A DNA stretch of 64,000 bases, taken from positions 1,612,001 to 1,676,000 of the forward strand of contig CAWKCD010000001.1 of NCBI GenBank assembly GCA_963848035.1. Reading direction: 5' to 3'. Position 1 is the stretch's first letter; each line of letters begins with the position of its first letter. The translations under genes and the position numbers were made by a program. The stretch is from JAVVHH01 sp963848035. Its GTDB lineage: Bacteria; Pseudomonadota; Alphaproteobacteria; Acetobacterales; Acetobacteraceae. Below, piece after piece: positions 34,782-43,031 of this stretch. Under the pieces are notes generated by a model. The model was not told the DNA's origin and made no database searches. It saw only the letters and a list, made by a program, of their open reading frames with translations.

Positions 34782-36125
34782 CTAGGCTTTGTTCGCGCGC
34801 TCGAACTCGCGCAAAACGCGATCGCCCCGCTGCACCGCGTTGTCCAGCGCGGCCTGAGCGCTCTGCTGCCCCTGGAGCGCCTTCTCGATCTCTTCGTACT
34901 GGATGTTACGCAGCTCGGGCATGCGGCCCAGCCGGAAACCCTTGCTGTTGGGCGTCACGGTGCCGCGGAGGAGCTGCTCGGTCGGGATGTCGGCGCCGGG
35001 GTTCTGCTGGAAGAAGCCCTGCTGCTTGATCAGTTCGAAGCCGGCGGCGGTGACGGGGACATAGCCGGTGGCTTCGCTCCAGGAGGCCGCTTGGGCCGGC
35101 TCGGACAGGAATTTCAGGAATTGCGCCGCGCCCTTGTATTCCGCAGGGGTGCGGTTCGGCGCGGTCATGGTCCAGAGGCTGGCGCCGCCGATGATGGAGT
35201 TGATCGGTTCCTTGATCACCGCCGGGTCATAGGGAAGGAACGCCTCGCGCCATTTGAACTTGGCGGTCTTCGCGACATCTCCGCGGAAGCCCGAGGAGTC
35301 GAACATGATGGCGGCCTGGCCGGACGTGAACACCGGGTCCGGCGCGTTGTCGCGGCCGGTGTATTTGAACGTCCCTTCCTTCGACATCTCCAACAGGCGC
35401 TCGAGATGTTTGACGAAGGGCGGTTTGTTGATCTGCAGCTGTGCGTCCAAGCCCTCGAAGCCATTCGCCCGGGTCGCGTAGGGCAAGTCGTGCATGGCGG
35501 CGTATTGCTCGAGCTGGATCCAGGTGAACCAACCGGTCGTCATCGGGATCGAGGCGGCGTTCTTCGCCTTGATGGTCTGTGCCGCCTTGACCACGTCGTC
35601 CCAGGTTGCGAGCTTCTGGGCCGGATCTAGGCCGGCTTTTTCGAAGGCATCGTCGTTGATCCACATGACCGACGTGCTCGAGTTGAACGGCGCCGAGGCA
35701 AGGCGGCCGTCGGGCAGGCTGTAGTAACCGCGGACGGCGGGGATGTATTGCTGCGGGTCCAGCTCGACCCCGGTTTCCTTGGCGAGCTGCCAGACCTGTT
35801 TCACGGCGGACCCGGCCGCGAGCATCGAGCCGGTGCCGACTTCGAACATCTGCACGAGATCCGGCGCCTGGCCGGCGCGCCAGGCCGCGATCGCCGCGGT
35901 GAGCGTTTCCGCGTAGCTGCCCTTGAACACCGGGACGACCTCGACCTCGGTTTGGCTCTGGTTGAACGCGGCGACGAGCTTGTTCACCTGCTCGCCGAGC
36001 GCGCCGTTCATCGAATGCCAGAACGTCACGCGCGTGCGCGCGCCGGCCTGCGCTCGAGCTGGCGTGGAGAAGCCGGGGGAGACGGTAAGCGCGGCGGCAC
36101 CCATCAAAAGACTGCGGCGATACAT
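34782..36125 (-). CDS. ugpB: Extracellular solute-binding protein UgpB-like
   Basis: The periplasmic binding protein of the operon (447 aa). It has a signal peptide ending ARAQAGA and the family-1 sugar-binding start TRVTFWHSMNGALGEQVNKL, which is close to UgpB. ASAPFNSSTSVMWINDDAFE and FDSSGFRGDVAKTAKFKW sit in the ligand cleft region. It is the first gene of the operon, and about 95 bp separate it from the small DUF2842 gene. Induction by phosphate starvation is known for E. coli ugp, but no Pho box was recognised here. Confidence 0.9.
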   Translation of the reverse strand: MYRRSLLMGAAALTVSPGFSTPARAQAGARTRVTFWHSMNGALGEQVNKLVAAFNQSQTEVEVVPVFKGSYAETLTAAIAAWRAGQAPDLVQMFEVGTGSMLAAGSAVKQVWQLAKETGVELDPQQYIPAVRGYYSLPDGRLASAPFNSSTSVMWINDDAFEKAGLDPAQKLATWDDVVKAAQTIKAKNAASIPMTTGWFTWIQLEQYAAMHDLPYATRANGFEGLDAQLQINKPPFVKHLERLLEMSKEGTFKYTGRDNAPDPVFTSGQAAIMFDSSGFRGDVAKTAKFKWREAFLPYDPAVIKEPINSIIGGASLWTMTAPNRTPAEYKGAAQFLKFLSEPAQAASWSEATGYVPVTAAGFELIKQQGFFQQNPGADIPTEQLLRGTVTPNSKGFRLGRMPELRNIQYEEIEKALQGQQSAQAALDNAVQRGDRVLREFERANKA

Positions 36126-36220
36126 CGGCGGCTCCTCTGCTGCTTGTTCGGTCGGCGGTCGCGCTTACGCCGGGCCTGTTACGAGCATGTTGCACATTTG
36201 TGACGCAGCGGTGAAGGCGG

Positions 36221-36412
36221 TCATCGCTTGCCGGCCGCCCACAGCATCAGCCACCGGATCGGAAGCACCCACAGCAACCCAGCGACGCACCAATACAGCG
36301 CCATCACCAGCCCGGGCAGGGGCGGCGCGAAATCCGGCAGCGTGATCGCGGCCACGATATAGAGCAGGACGAACACCAGTCCGGCCAGGGTTGCAATCAG
36401 CGGTTTGGACAT
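36221..36412 (-). CDS. DUF2842 small membrane protein
   Basis: 63 residues with two predicted membrane helices: TLAGLVFVLLYIVAAITL, then ALYWCVAGLLWVLPIRWLML after a short PDFAPPLPG turn. The GLLWVLP motif is the DUF2842 hallmark, a family largely limited to alphaproteobacteria. It is divergent from apt with a 69-bp gap. Function is unknown. Confidence 0.75.
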   Translation of the reverse strand: MSKPLIATLAGLVFVLLYIVAAITLPDFAPPLPGLVMALYWCVAGLLWVLPIRWLMLWAAGKR

Positions 36413-36481
36413 CAGCCTCGTCAAGTGGTTGCCGCCCAGGCGCGCAGAGGATAGAGCGGCGCGTTTTGTGGGCGAAGTTGA

Positions 36482-36997
36482 ATGAACCTTAAGGACCATA
36501 TCCGCGGCATACCGGATTTCCCGAAGCCGGGGATCCTGTTCTACGACATCTCGACCCTCTTGCGGCACCCCGAAGCCTGGCAGGTGGCGATGGAGCGGAT
36601 GGCGGCAAGCGTGAGCGCCCACCGCCCGACCATGCTGGCCGGGATCGAGTCGCGGGGCTTCCTGCTCGCCGCGCCGCTGGCGCTGAAGCTCGGCTGCGGG
36701 TTCGTCATGCTGCGCAAGCGGGGCAAGTTGCCGGGCCGGGTGGTCGGGCTGGATTACGCGCTCGAGTATGGCCAGGACCGGATCGAGATCCAGGCGGACG
36801 CGATCGAGCCCGGCGCCCGGGTCGTGATCCTCGACGACCTCCTGGCGACCGGTGGCACGATGCAGGCGGGCATCGCCTTGCTGCGTCAAGCCGGTGCTGA
36901 GGTCCCGGCTGCGGCCGCGTTGATCGAGCTGACGTTCTTGAACGGGCGGGCGCGGCTGGACGTTCCCTGCGACGTCTTGGTTGCTTACAATTCGTAA
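36482..36997 (+). CDS. apt: Adenine phosphoribosyltransferase
   Basis: Converts adenine and PRPP to AMP in purine salvage (171 aa, the normal length). It begins LKDHIRGIPDFPKPGILFYD. The dimer/substrate segment GIESRGFLLAAPLALKLG and the 13-residue PRPP motif VVILDDLLATGGT near residue 118 are intact, as is the RKRGKLPG flexible loop. The start ATG 36482 fits the family and lies just after the divergent DUF2842 promoter region. Confidence 0.95.
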   Translation: MNLKDHIRGIPDFPKPGILFYDISTLLRHPEAWQVAMERMAASVSAHRPTMLAGIESRGFLLAAPLALKLGCGFVMLRKRGKLPGRVVGLDYALEYGQDRIEIQADAIEPGARVVILDDLLATGGTMQAGIALLRQAGAEVPAAAALIELTFLNGRARLDVPCDVLVAYNS

Positions 36998-37085
36998 AGT
37001 CAGCGCGACAGATCTCAATCGGACCGTCGATAAAGTTGACACAAAGCCCGACCGGGATGCACGTCGGCGAATAACAGGGCGTGCA

Positions 37086-38210
37086 ATGACGGGGGATCAG
37101 GTCGTGTCGCAGGCAGGATGTCCGGGCAGCGTCGACGCCGATCGAGCCGCACGGCCGGTCACGCGGCGCGCGATCTTGGCGAGTGCGGCGCTCGTCGCGG
37201 CGACTGTGCGCGGGCGATATCCGGCGCTGGCCGGGCCTACCGCATTACCGGCTTCGCCGACGATCTTGGTCGCCGGGCCGCCGGGAAGCTACGTCGACCA
37301 ATGGGCCGCCCTGATCACCGGCCCGCTGGGAAAGAGCCTGTTGCTGGGCGAGGCGATCGGGCGCGAGAACATCGGCGGTCCCGACGGTGTGACCGGCGCC
37401 AATCATTTTCAGGCCAGCACCCCGCCAGACGGGGGCACGGCGATGATCATCCCCGGCGCCGCCGCGCTCTCGTGGCTCGTCGGTGATCCACGCGTACGCT
37501 TCGACGCCGGCAACTGGGTCCCGCTGTGGGGGGGCACGACTCCGGTCCTGGCCGTCACTCGCGTGGCTCTCGCACGCGGAAGGAGCGTGCGTGTCGCCGT
37601 GCAGACGCTCGTGGGTCCGGAGTTGGCGGTGCTGTTGGCGCTGGAGCTGATGGGGATCGAGGCTGTTGCAGTTCCGGTCGGAGCCGGCGCGGCGACCTCG
37701 TTCGACCGGCCGGACATCGACCTCGTCGTGCTTCGCGGCCCGGAACTGAAGCAATTGGCCCCGGAGCTAGCGGCCCGACGGTGGACGCACGCGTTCACGC
37801 TGGGAATGATCGGCGCCGATGGGCGCGTCGTCCGCAACCCGGCGATGGCGGATGCACCAACCGCCCTGGAGCTGATCGACCGCGATGCGGCGGTTCCTCC
37901 CGGACGAGCCGGGTTGGAGCGCTTCAGTGAACTGTCGAGCGCGCTCCGCGCCGTGACCGCCGCGGCGATGCTAGACTTCGCGCTGGTGGTGCCGCTTCTA
38001 GCGCCCGCGGCTGTCGTGGCATGGTGGCGGCAGGGCTGTATCGGGCTGGCGAGCGCGCCCGAGCTTCAGGAGGCGGCCACGAAGCGGCTGGTCCGGCCTG
38101 CTGAAACCGGCGCCGTCGTTGCCAGTATGTCCGCGATCACGGCTGACCCGACTGCCTTGCTGGAGCTGCGCCGCTGGCTCGAAGAACGCCATCACTGGCG
38201 ACCTGCTTGA
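37086..38210 (+). CDS. Orphan TctC/Bug-like solute-binding protein
   Basis: A 374-residue exported protein, probably related to the Bug/TctC periplasmic receptors. A twin-arginine-like signal (VTRRAILASAALVAATVRG) is followed by ILVAGPPGSYVDQWAALITGPL, ENIGGPDGVTGANHFQAS and GTAMIIPGAAALSWLVGDPR, which match the early region of that family. The C-terminal half is diverged. No membrane partner is nearby. An in-frame start 35 codons upstream lies within the leader and is not favoured. Family assignment is moderate. Confidence 0.55.
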   Translation: MTGDQVVSQAGCPGSVDADRAARPVTRRAILASAALVAATVRGRYPALAGPTALPASPTILVAGPPGSYVDQWAALITGPLGKSLLLGEAIGRENIGGPDGVTGANHFQASTPPDGGTAMIIPGAAALSWLVGDPRVRFDAGNWVPLWGGTTPVLAVTRVALARGRSVRVAVQTLVGPELAVLLALELMGIEAVAVPVGAGAATSFDRPDIDLVVLRGPELKQLAPELAARRWTHAFTLGMIGADGRVVRNPAMADAPTALELIDRDAAVPPGRAGLERFSELSSALRAVTAAAMLDFALVVPLLAPAAVVAWWRQGCIGLASAPELQEAATKRLVRPAETGAVVASMSAITADPTALLELRRWLEERHHWRPA

Positions 38211-38260
38211 TTAGTAGGTCGGCGCAGACGGAGACACCAGAAAGTCGGCAGACGGAGAAA

Positions 38261-38472
38261 CTAGTGCTCTGACTCAAACAGATGATCCAGGCAGATTTTG
38301 TCGAGGATGACGTCGGCGGGCTTCGTCCAGACGAAGGGCTTGGGGTTGCGGTTGTGGTCGCGGACGTAGCTGCGAATGGCCTGCTGGAGGTCTGCGACCG
38401 AGGTCAACACGCCACGTCTAATGCGCCGCCGAGTTATGGTGGAGAAGAAGTTCTCGACGGCGTTCATCCTGA
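38261..38472 (-). mobile_element. IS630-family remnant (left end plus transposase C-terminus)
   Basis: Starts with CTAGTGCTCTGACTCAAA at 38261, which closely matches the ends of the intact element at 39867-41004. It continues with DNA encoding the last ~70 residues of an IS630 transposase (MNAVENFFSTITRRRIRRG, DLQQAIRSYVRDHN, WTKPADVILDK). Similarity to the intact copy stops abruptly near 38472, after the codons for the catalytic-Glu region. Many base differences show it is a different, older copy rather than a recent duplicate. Confidence 0.8.
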
Positions 38473-38983
38473 GGCGGGTAACGCGCCTTGAACAAACATG
38501 CTCGGCGATCGTCGACGGCCTGGAAGCGCGCACAGCGGACGGTGTCGCCTCAAGGCAGCCGCCGCCATGCACAGCTGCGCCTCGCCTACAGGGCGGGGCG
38601 GCTAGCCGGGCGACGGCGAGGCGATGGCAGTGCTCAACGCCCTGGCAGACCCAGCTTACGTTCCGCCAGAGCTGCCGGAGCGTATCCAGGGCACAGCAGA
38701 GCCGAAGCGGGCCTGATGGAACGCTGGCGGGCGTTGTGACGACGGGGGTGGCCTTCGGGTCGCCCTTTTCTCGTTCAGTGCAACCCCAATCCACAACTTC
38801 CTCGGATGACGTTAATGAACCGAATGTGCATCCGCTGAGCAATATGTCGGAAAACTTTACGCGCCGCGCGGGGCCGCCACGTTTGGAAGATCTCGAAAAT
38901 CCACCGGCTCTTGACTTTGTCATTTTGGCATCGAAGTTGCATCGCTTCCGGTCCGATCACAACCCTTGTCCAAGGATGTCAAT
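38473..38983. other. Gene-free stretch between the IS remnant and the PEP-CTERM gene
   Basis: About 510 bases with no convincing gene on either strand. Short open frames are arginine-rich and lack ribosome sites. The first half is high-GC, and one frame near 38620-38705 reads like a decayed coding fragment (VLNALADPAYVPPELPERI). From about 38760 the DNA is noticeably richer in A/T and probably contains the promoter of the downstream gene. Likely insertion debris. Confidence 0.5.
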
Positions 38984-39808
38984 ATGTACAGAACAGTTGC
39001 GCTTGCAGCGGTTGGGATTTCGTTCGTTCTAGGCCCGATTGCGGCCAGGGCCGACGAGATCCTGTATGTCTCCGACGCCAGCGACAATATCGGCCAACTC
39101 GATCTCACAACTCACCAAGTCAGCGCTGGTTCCGTCCACTTTACCGGCCACGCGCTCACCGACATCGCCTTCAATTCGGGCGGCACTTTGTATGGAACGA
39201 CGTTCACGAACCTTTACACAATCAGCCCGACGACGGGCGCAGCAAGCGCCGTTGGCGCGGCCTACAGCGGCACATCCGGGATGAACGCGCTCATCGGCAG
39301 CGGCACAAACTTGTTGGGCGCGGCCTTCACTTCCAACACCATCTTCACAATCAACGCGACAAATGCCGCACTCACGACATTCTCGTCAGGGGTCGCTCCA
39401 TCAGCCGGCGATCTCGCATTCAGCGGTGTAACACTTTACAAATCCGCAGTCGCCAACAATGGCAACAATGAACTGGTTAACGTGACGGCCGGAACCGTAA
39501 TCGGGACATTTCACGTCGGAAGCGCCGCTGGCGCCACGCTGACCAACCTCTTCGGGCTGTCGAACGACGGCACCACAACCTTTGCCATTGCCGGCACCGA
39601 GGTCTACAGCGTCGATCTTGGCACTGCGATCTTGACGCCGCTGTTCGACTACAGCACCGCCGAAAACGGGCAAAACCTTACGGCCGCCACGGGAAGTGCA
39701 TTCATCAACGAAGCAACGACTCCTCCGACCTCCACTCCAGAGCCCGCAACTCTGCTCGTGCTCAGCAGCGCGCTGGCCGGGTTGGGAGTGCTCCGCAGGC
39801 GCGGCTGA
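38984..39808 (+). CDS. PEP-CTERM sorting-domain exported protein
   Basis: A 274-residue secreted protein with signal peptide (YRTVALAAVGISFVLGPIAARA) and a Ser/Thr/Gly/Asn-rich beta-propeller-like body with repeats such as GGTLYGTTFTNLYTISPTTG. A C-terminal PEP-CTERM signal (TPEPATLLVLSSALAGLGVL then RRR) is normally cut by an exosortase. AAGGA sits about eight bases before ATG 38984. The base composition is lower in GC than its neighbours. Together with flanking IS630 sequences this suggests acquisition. No exosortase is encoded in this window. Confidence 0.88.
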   Translation: MYRTVALAAVGISFVLGPIAARADEILYVSDASDNIGQLDLTTHQVSAGSVHFTGHALTDIAFNSGGTLYGTTFTNLYTISPTTGAASAVGAAYSGTSGMNALIGSGTNLLGAAFTSNTIFTINATNAALTTFSSGVAPSAGDLAFSGVTLYKSAVANNGNNELVNVTAGTVIGTFHVGSAAGATLTNLFGLSNDGTTTFAIAGTEVYSVDLGTAILTPLFDYSTAENGQNLTAATGSAFINEATTPPTSTPEPATLLVLSSALAGLGVLRRRG

Positions 39809-39863
39809 CCACACCGACATACAGGCGGCTCGCCCGGCACTGCGGCCAATTGGACAACCTAGT

Positions 39864-39882
39864 CTAGTGTTTCTGATTCAAA
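39864..39882 (+). repeat. Left terminal inverted repeat of the IS630 element
   Basis: CTAGTGTTTCTGATTCAAA. It shares CTAGTG, TCTGA and AAA positions with the opposite end and with the end of the 38261 remnant. Confidence 0.7.
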
Positions 39883-41004
39883 TGGATGATCCAGGTAGTC
39901 GGGTGAGTTTGTCGAGGATGACGTCAGCGGGCTTTGTCCAGACGAATGGCTTGGGCTTGCGGTTGTGGTCGCGGATATAGCTGCGGATGGCCTTCTGGAG
40001 GTCGGGCACGGAGGTGAACACGCCGCGTCGAATGCGCCGCCGGGTGATGGTTGAGAAGAAGTTCTCGACGGCGTTCATCCAGGAGGCGGAGGTTGGAGTG
40101 AAATGGAACACCCAGCGTGGATGGTCGGCGAGCCATTTGTGGACGTTGGGATGCTTGTGGGCGGCGTAGTTGTCCGCGATGGCGTGAATGATCTTGCCGG
40201 TGGGAACGGCACGCTCGATGGCGGCGAGGAATTTGATGAATTCCTGATGGGTGTGACGGGGCATACAGCGACCGACGACGGTGCCGTCGAGAGTGTTGAG
40301 GGCTGCGAACAGCGTGGTGACACCGTGACGCTTGTAGTCGTGTGTCATGGTGCCGCACCGGCCGGGCTTCAGCGGCAAGCCAGGTTGAGTCCGGTCAAGC
40401 GCCTGGATCTGGCTTTTTTCGTCGATCGACACGACCACGGCGTGAGCAGGCGGGTTCATGTAGAGGCCGACGATGTCCTCGACCTTTTCCGCGAATGCAG
40501 GGTCGTTTGATCGTTTGAAGGTTCTGATGCGATGCGGCTGGAGACGATTGGCTCTCCAAAGGCGCTGAACCGCGCTGAGACTGACGCCGGTCACCTTGGC
40601 GACCATGCGCCCGGTCCAATGAGTGGCGTTCTTCGGCGGCTCGCCGCACGGCAGCGCCAGCACACGGGCGATAGTCGCCGCCGACAGCGGCGCTTTACCC
40701 GGCTTGCGGGTTTTGTCGCGCAGCAACCCGTCGACACCCTCTTCGGCAAAGCGCCGCTGCCAGCGCCACACCGACGGCCGGCTTGCGTCGCAACTGACGG
40801 CCACGTCCAGCACGGTCCGCCGCTCCGCCGACCGCAGGATGATCCTGGCCCGTTGGACATGCTTTTGGGGGCAATTGCGATCCTCGACGATCGCGGCCAG
40901 ACGCAAGCGATCAGCGGCGGTGACAATGGGGCAGACGGTTTGGGCCATGGGCCTGGACTCGCATACCGCCGACGTTTTGTAAATCCTCCGTTTAGCTCAG
41001 AGCA
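39867..41004 (-). mobile_element. Intact IS630-family insertion sequence
   Basis: An element of about 1.14 kb flanked by TA dinucleotides (39865-39866 and 41005-41006), as expected for IS630 target duplication. The ends are imperfect inverted repeats: GTGTTTCTGATTCAAA on the left and, read from the right, GTGCTCTGAGCTAAAC. It encodes one full-length transposase on the minus strand. The exact left boundary is ambiguous by a few bases because CTAG occurs twice nearby. Confidence 0.85.
39878..40948 (-). CDS. IS630-family transposase
   Basis: A full-length 356-residue DDE transposase. An N-terminal helix-turn-helix region (VLDVAVSCDASRPSVWRWQR and SLSAVQRLWRANRLQPHR) precedes the catalytic core. 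The first Asp is in VVSIDEKSQIQALDR, the second in HAIADNYAAHKHPNV and the Glu in WMNAVENFFSTITRRR. No frame break or stop is present, so the element may be active. Its C-terminus is about as long as that of the remnant copy. Confidence 0.93.
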   Translation of the reverse strand: MAQTVCPIVTAADRLRLAAIVEDRNCPQKHVQRARIILRSAERRTVLDVAVSCDASRPSVWRWQRRFAEEGVDGLLRDKTRKPGKAPLSAATIARVLALPCGEPPKNATHWTGRMVAKVTGVSLSAVQRLWRANRLQPHRIRTFKRSNDPAFAEKVEDIVGLYMNPPAHAVVVSIDEKSQIQALDRTQPGLPLKPGRCGTMTHDYKRHGVTTLFAALNTLDGTVVGRCMPRHTHQEFIKFLAAIERAVPTGKIIHAIADNYAAHKHPNVHKWLADHPRWVFHFTPTSASWMNAVENFFSTITRRRIRRGVFTSVPDLQKAIRSYIRDHNRKPKPFVWTKPADVILDKLTRLPGSSI

Positions 41005-41007
41005 CTA
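40989..41007 (-). repeat. Right terminal inverted repeat of the IS630 element
   Basis: Read inward from 41007 on the minus strand it is CTAGTGCTCTGAGCTAAAC, nearly identical to the outer 12 bases of the remnant at 38261 and less similar to its own left end, so the left end of this element has diverged. Confidence 0.7.
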
Positions 41008-41231
41008 GGGCAGGGCTGCAGCTTCGAAGCAATCGGTCGGATGCGAACGCCTGCGGTCTCAACAGCACTCTAGTGACGGCATGTAGCGCCTTCGGGCATT
41101 CATCGCGAAGTGGCTCGGCGCTGAACCTGTGCGGCCGAAAGTCGATCGACGACCAGCGGGAGCTGCCCGCCGCCAACGCCGCCCACGGGAACGACGTCGG
41201 CGGGATGTTGGCGGCATGGAACGGACGCTGC
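41007..41231. other. Unassigned sequence between IS630 and flaF
   Basis: About 225 bases after the right end of the element with no supported gene. Open frames on both strands lack initiator context. A short CACTCTAGTG near 41047 resembles an IS end but has no matching element next to it. Probably the remains of whatever lay downstream of the flagellar cluster before insertion. Confidence 0.4.
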
Positions 41232-41573
41232 TTAGGCTCCCGCGAGGCCCGCGGTAATCTGCTCGTTGATCCCAATGATGAACGGAAAATCCGGCTGTGA
41301 TGCGTTCAGTTCCCGTTCGACCACCATGCCGACCGAGATGATCGAACCGCGCAGCGCTTCCGGCAGGCCGTTCTGGGGATCCTTCAACGTCATGACGAGC
41401 GTGTTCCAGAGCAGGCGATTGTCTGCGACTGCGCGAACACGATCGAACTCGTTGCCGCTCTGTGCTTGGCGCAGAGCGGCGGTAGCACGGCGGAACACAT
41501 CTGCTTCCTGCTCGCGCAGGCTGCGGTCGTTGGAACGGGCTTGGTAGGCACGTGCGGCGTTCATGCCGTGCAT
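41232..41573 (-). CDS. flaF: Flagellar biosynthesis regulator FlaF
   Basis: A 113-residue cytosolic regulator needed for flagellin synthesis and secretion in alphaproteobacteria. Family marks are NAARAYQARSNDRSLREQEA at the start, FRRATAALRQAQ, NRLLWNTLVMTLKDPQN and LRGSIISVGMVVERE. ATG 41573 lies inside the end of flbT (13-base overlap); a second ATG three codons later is equally possible. It acts with FlbT on the flagellin encoded upstream. Confidence 0.92.
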   Translation of the reverse strand: MHGMNAARAYQARSNDRSLREQEADVFRRATAALRQAQSGNEFDRVRAVADNRLLWNTLVMTLKDPQNGLPEALRGSIISVGMVVERELNASQPDFPFIIGINEQITAGLAGA

Positions 41574-41992
41574 GAAGCGGTCTCCTCTAGCGGGGCGGGG
41601 CCGCGTCCGAGAACGGCGTCCTCGTGGCGGATAATGCGACGAGCGAGCTTCAGCGCGGTGTAGCACTCGTCAGCCTCGGCAGCCGCAAGCGCGCGGTCGA
41701 GGATGTCACGAGCGAGCGCCGATGTCGTGGCGCTCTTGAAAGCGGCAGTCAGGGTGCGCGCGGTTTCCAGACCGCGGGCCCGCTCGTCGTCAGTGCCGAT
41801 GTAGGCAGCCTGGAGAGCGAAGTAGAGTCGGCGCGCCGGCGTATCGGCGGCTTCTGGTGCCATGATCTGCTTGCCGAACAGGAAGCGGGCATGGGCGGTG
41901 AGTTCGATGCGGGCCTTGGTGCGGAATCGGATCGGGGCGCCGTTGATGATCATCGTCTCCCCTTGCCGTAGTTCGAGAACGAGGTTCGACAT
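41561..41992 (-). CDS. flbT: Flagellin mRNA regulator FlbT
   Basis: A 143-residue RNA-binding regulator. In Caulobacter FlbT binds the flagellin mRNA leader and triggers its decay until the hook is complete. The N-terminal LRQGETMIINGAPIRFRTKA, then RFLFGKQIMAPEAADTPARR and YFALQAAYIG, are diagnostic. It lies 64 bases downstream of the flagellin stop, with a GC hairpin in the gap, and overlaps flaF. Confidence 0.93.
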   Translation of the reverse strand: MSNLVLELRQGETMIINGAPIRFRTKARIELTAHARFLFGKQIMAPEAADTPARRLYFALQAAYIGTDDERARGLETARTLTAAFKSATTSALARDILDRALAAAEADECYTALKLARRIIRHEDAVLGRGPAPLEETASCTA

Positions 41993-42021
41993 ACTCAGCC
42001 TCTGGCTTTTTGGTAAGAGGG

Positions 42022-42048
42022 ACCGGCGGCGGGATGTCCGCCGCCGGT
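42022..42048 (-). promoter_or_regulatory. 11-bp hairpin between flagellin and flbT
   Basis: Perfect arms at 42022-42032 and 42038-42048 (ACCGGCGGCGG and its complement) around a five-base loop. No T-run follows in the direction of transcription, so it more likely stabilises the flagellin 3' end or attenuates read-through into flbT than terminates completely. Confidence 0.5.
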
Positions 42049-42055
42049 TAGTTCG

Positions 42056-42955
42056 TTACTTGAAGAGGCTGAGAAGCGACTGCGGGCTCTGGTTCGCCAG
42101 CGACAGGGCTTGGGTGCCCAGCTGCTGACGGATCTGCAGCGCCTGCAGGTTCGCCAATTCCTTGCTCAGATCCGCGTCAACGAGGGCACCGAGACCGGCA
42201 TTCAAGCTGTCGATCTTGGAGCTGTTGAAGGAGATCGTCGCGCTCAGGAAGTTGGAGTCGGCACCAGCCTGGTTGAGCTGGTTGGCGATGCCGGTCTGGA
42301 TCGTGGAGAAGCCAGCGGTCGTGCTCGTCAGCGCCGCCAAGGCTGCCGTCTGCGCCGTCGAGGCGACAGTCGGAACAGTGATGGTGATGCTGCCGGGCGA
42401 ACCAGAGACCGAGCCGCCGATCAGAGCCGCCAAGGCGTTGGCCAGGGTCGAGTTGTCTTCCGCGTTCAGCGTGCTGGTCGCGCCAGTCTCGTTGCTGATG
42501 ACGCTCTTGCTGCTCACGGAGCTGCCACCGGTCTGACCTAGGAGGGTCTCGCCGTTGTAGGTGGATCCGTCGACCGTGTTGGCAACCTGTTGCACCAGCG
42601 ACTTGTAGGACGCGATGTACTGGTTGCGCTGATCGTCGGAGATGGAGTTGTCGCCGATTTTGACCAGCAGGGACTTGGCGTTGGTCAGGCTGTTCGAAAT
42701 CGAGGTCAGGCCGGTGACGGCGGTGTTGACCAGACCCTGCGCGCTGCCGAGCTGCTGGTTGACCGTCGTCAGGGCGCCCGTGTCGGCACGCACGCGCTGA
42801 GCCACCGCGAAAGCCGCGCCGTCATCGGTTGCGTCGGCGACGCGGAAACCGGTGCTGATGCGCTTCTGCGTCGTCTGCAGCTGCGAGTTGGTGACGTTCA
42901 AGGACTGAAGAGCGACCTGGGCCGCGATGTTCGTGTTAACGGAGTTGAGGGACAT
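42056..42955 (-). CDS. Flagellin
   Basis: The filament subunit (299 aa). The conserved N-terminal D0/D1 helix (SLNSVNTNIAAQVALQSLNV, TTQKRISTGFRVADATDDGA) and the C-terminal D0 helix (ANLQALQIRQQLGTQALSLA, NQSPQSLLSLFK) surround a short variable Ser/Thr/Gly-rich centre. ATG 42955 is set by homology and by GAAGG upstream. An in-frame extension reaching 43078 overlaps mutY and is not coding. Only 76 bases separate it from the mutY stop, which must hold its leader and possibly promoter. Confidence 0.95.
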   Translation of the reverse strand: MSLNSVNTNIAAQVALQSLNVTNSQLQTTQKRISTGFRVADATDDGAAFAVAQRVRADTGALTTVNQQLGSAQGLVNTAVTGLTSISNSLTNAKSLLVKIGDNSISDDQRNQYIASYKSLVQQVANTVDGSTYNGETLLGQTGGSSVSSKSVISNETGATSTLNAEDNSTLANALAALIGGSVSGSPGSITITVPTVASTAQTAALAALTSTTAGFSTIQTGIANQLNQAGADSNFLSATISFNSSKIDSLNAGLGALVDADLSKELANLQALQIRQQLGTQALSLANQSPQSLLSLFK

Positions 42956-43031
42956 GATATTAAGCCTTCTTGCGTCTGCTTTAGGACACGCCCCCGTTTT
43001 GCTGGGCTGACCCAAATATGCGTCGAAGGTC

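Noticed and set aside
37018..37085. Extended start of the Bug-like gene within the leader
   Set aside because: The upstream in-frame start at 36981 overlaps apt and would place the signal peptide far from the N-terminus.
38376..38739. Plus-strand frames of about 80-220 codons over the IS remnant and adjacent sequence
   Set aside because: They run antisense to the transposase fragment and contain arginine-rich random sequence.
41036..41060. Extra IS630 end near 41047
   Set aside because: Only about ten bases resemble an end and no element or transposase fragment is attached.
40997..41275. 92-codon minus-strand frame between the IS and flaF
   Set aside because: Starts within the end of flaF in another frame, has no ribosome site and no recognisable content.
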